Source: Xiphydria camelus (taxonomy: Eukaryota > Arthropoda > Insecta > Hymenoptera > Xiphydriidae). From it: a stretch of 64,000 nt of DNA. This document shows positions 63,301-64,000 of the stretch, one piece after another. Position 1 is the stretch's first letter, and every line of letters starts with the position of its first letter. The stretch covers positions 13,954,889-14,018,888 of the forward strand of contig OY783200.1 of NCBI GenBank assembly GCA_963678675.1, given 5' to 3'. The notes below the pieces were generated by a model. The model searched no databases and was not told the origin of the DNA. It worked only from the letters and a program-made list of their open reading frames with translations. The translations under genes and the position numbers were made by a program.

Positions 63301-64000
63301 GTTCCGTCGCACAAGGGACAGAATTTCAGAAGGTCGATTCAAACCTCTTAATAGTATCGATCATAAATAACTCACCGACTATGATTAATCGCGTCATCGG
63401 CGAAGCGGTTTGTGGGGATCGTGTAGGGATCCTGCACGGTGGAGAAACGGAGGAGGGAAAGAACACATGATTTGAAGAAAGATTTAAAGTGGTAATGTTA
63501 ATGTAGATTTAAAAGGGAAGATTAAATATGAAAGTACGTTACACGAATTTATGATGATACTTAGAAAAACGTTCTATGGTTGATTTATTTCTAAACGGTG
63601 CACACTACTCTCTATATTTCTTGCATAAATTTTTCATTGAATGCCACATTATACGGGCCGCACAGTATTCACATGGCAGATCGGATGGCGTATCGCATTT
63701 CTCATTTTACAAAACAATACTCTCTCATCACATGTGTATGTTCTTTCTATATTGAAAAGAAAGGCAGCGAAAAATTGACGGCAGTCGTGCATAAGTAGGC
63801 ATTTTTTACTGAATTTGTCGGATCAATTATTTATAGTTTTGCGTCGCAGTATTTATATGGTGGTTCAGGCTGTATTGAAAAATATAGAAAAACTTTGTTG
63901 ACGGTTCCATTTTTAAATGTCAACACTCTATTTCGTTTGGACGCTCAACTGGTTCTGACCGCACGTATCTGGATACAAGTCGATGTATCCAACAGTATGT
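63301..64000. other. Outer right arm of the palindrome
   Basis: Short chance frames only. The block mirrors 61232-62110 with indels; ATTTTTCATTGAATGCCACA and CATGGCAGATCGGA pair with the left arm. No gene. Confidence 0.5.

Larger units (their letters stand above)
61232..64000. repeat. Giant palindrome, centre near 62610, cut by the window end
   Basis: The left arm starts ACATACTGTTGGATACATCG and the window ends with its complement CGATGTATCCAACAGTATGT. Matching blocks along the arms include GAACATACACATGT, GCCACATTATACGGGCCG, GACGGAACA / TGTTCCGTC, a TAGG/CCTA microsatellite and CATGCCGCCCGCAGTTTACG. Each arm carries its own later insertion (61552-61738; 63051-63263). The centre is made of tandem units with GTTGCCAACA and TTTGTATCCCGG. 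Probably a large foldback DNA element. Confidence 0.8.

Noticed and set aside
1..64000. CRISPR arrays, bacterial operons, rRNA genes
   Set aside because: No spaced direct repeats with unique spacers, no operon-like gene packing and no rRNA-like sequence; introns and animal transposons exclude a bacterial source.

Overview
The window is AT-rich, intron-rich animal DNA, most likely from an insect. The transposon families (Tc1/mariner, pogo, piggyBac, PIF/Harbinger-like, Helentron-like, Penelope, Ty3/gypsy, LINEs) and a short GGTTAGGTTAGG run near 3.2 kb would fit an ant or another hymenopteran; that is inference. There is no bacterial gene organisation. Nearly everything recognisable is transposable-element DNA, most of it broken, folded back or nested.

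Two pieces look like host coding sequence, both on the minus strand: an exon at 60788-60970 (61 codons, clean AG/GT borders) and an exon at 11992-12967 (325 codons plus one base, also bordered by AG and GTGAGT). Their phases agree (0 to 0) and the junction reads as one continuous charged helix, so they may be neighbouring exons of one gene separated by a 47.8 kb intron full of mobile elements. The gene itself is not recognised.

Layout: 0-7 kb, a diverged repeat family with foldbacks, a foldback carrying a tRNA-like promoter in both arms, and a TA-flanked MITE. 7-11 kb, remnants of two multicopy transposase-like families. 12-13 kb, host exon. 13-14.6 kb, foldbacks. 14.8-21.9 kb, one large DNA element with CAAGG-rich ends that contains a pogo derivative, a tandem Penelope-terminal array and a young LTR retrotransposon with two 841-bp LTRs and a single Gag-protease ORF. 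22-23 kb, a second transposase-element copy and a 121-bp repeat. 23.4-25.9 kb, Helentron-type nuclease and piggyBac remnants. 26.6-32.5 kb, two Penelope fragments flanking two inverted partial copies of a two-gene element (a THAP protein and a FEN/PIN-like protein, convergent). 32.6-36.2 kb, a TTAA MITE and a 2.08-kb solo LTR. 36-43 kb, MULE-like and mariner-type remnants. 43.3-45.7 kb, a decayed gypsy pol. 46-48.5 kb, inverted and tandem repeats interrupted by a TA-flanked element. 48.7-51.2 kb, 121-bp repeats, foldback, pogo derivative, mariner MITE with a solo LTR inside. 52.4-53.2 kb, LINE C-terminus. 54.0-54.3 kb, gypsy RNase H. 54.5-56.5 kb, an RNase H-bearing LINE with a 13-bp target duplication, beside a pogo-like transposase C-terminus. 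58.4-59.5 kb, mariner pseudogene. 60.8 kb, host exon. 61.2-64 kb, one arm and most of the other of a giant palindrome that runs off the end.

Most stand out: five stem-loops in the young LTR whose inner sequence is conserved while the outer stems change in compensating pairs; the THAP plus FEN/PIN-like two-gene element; and the Gag-protease-only structure of the youngest element.
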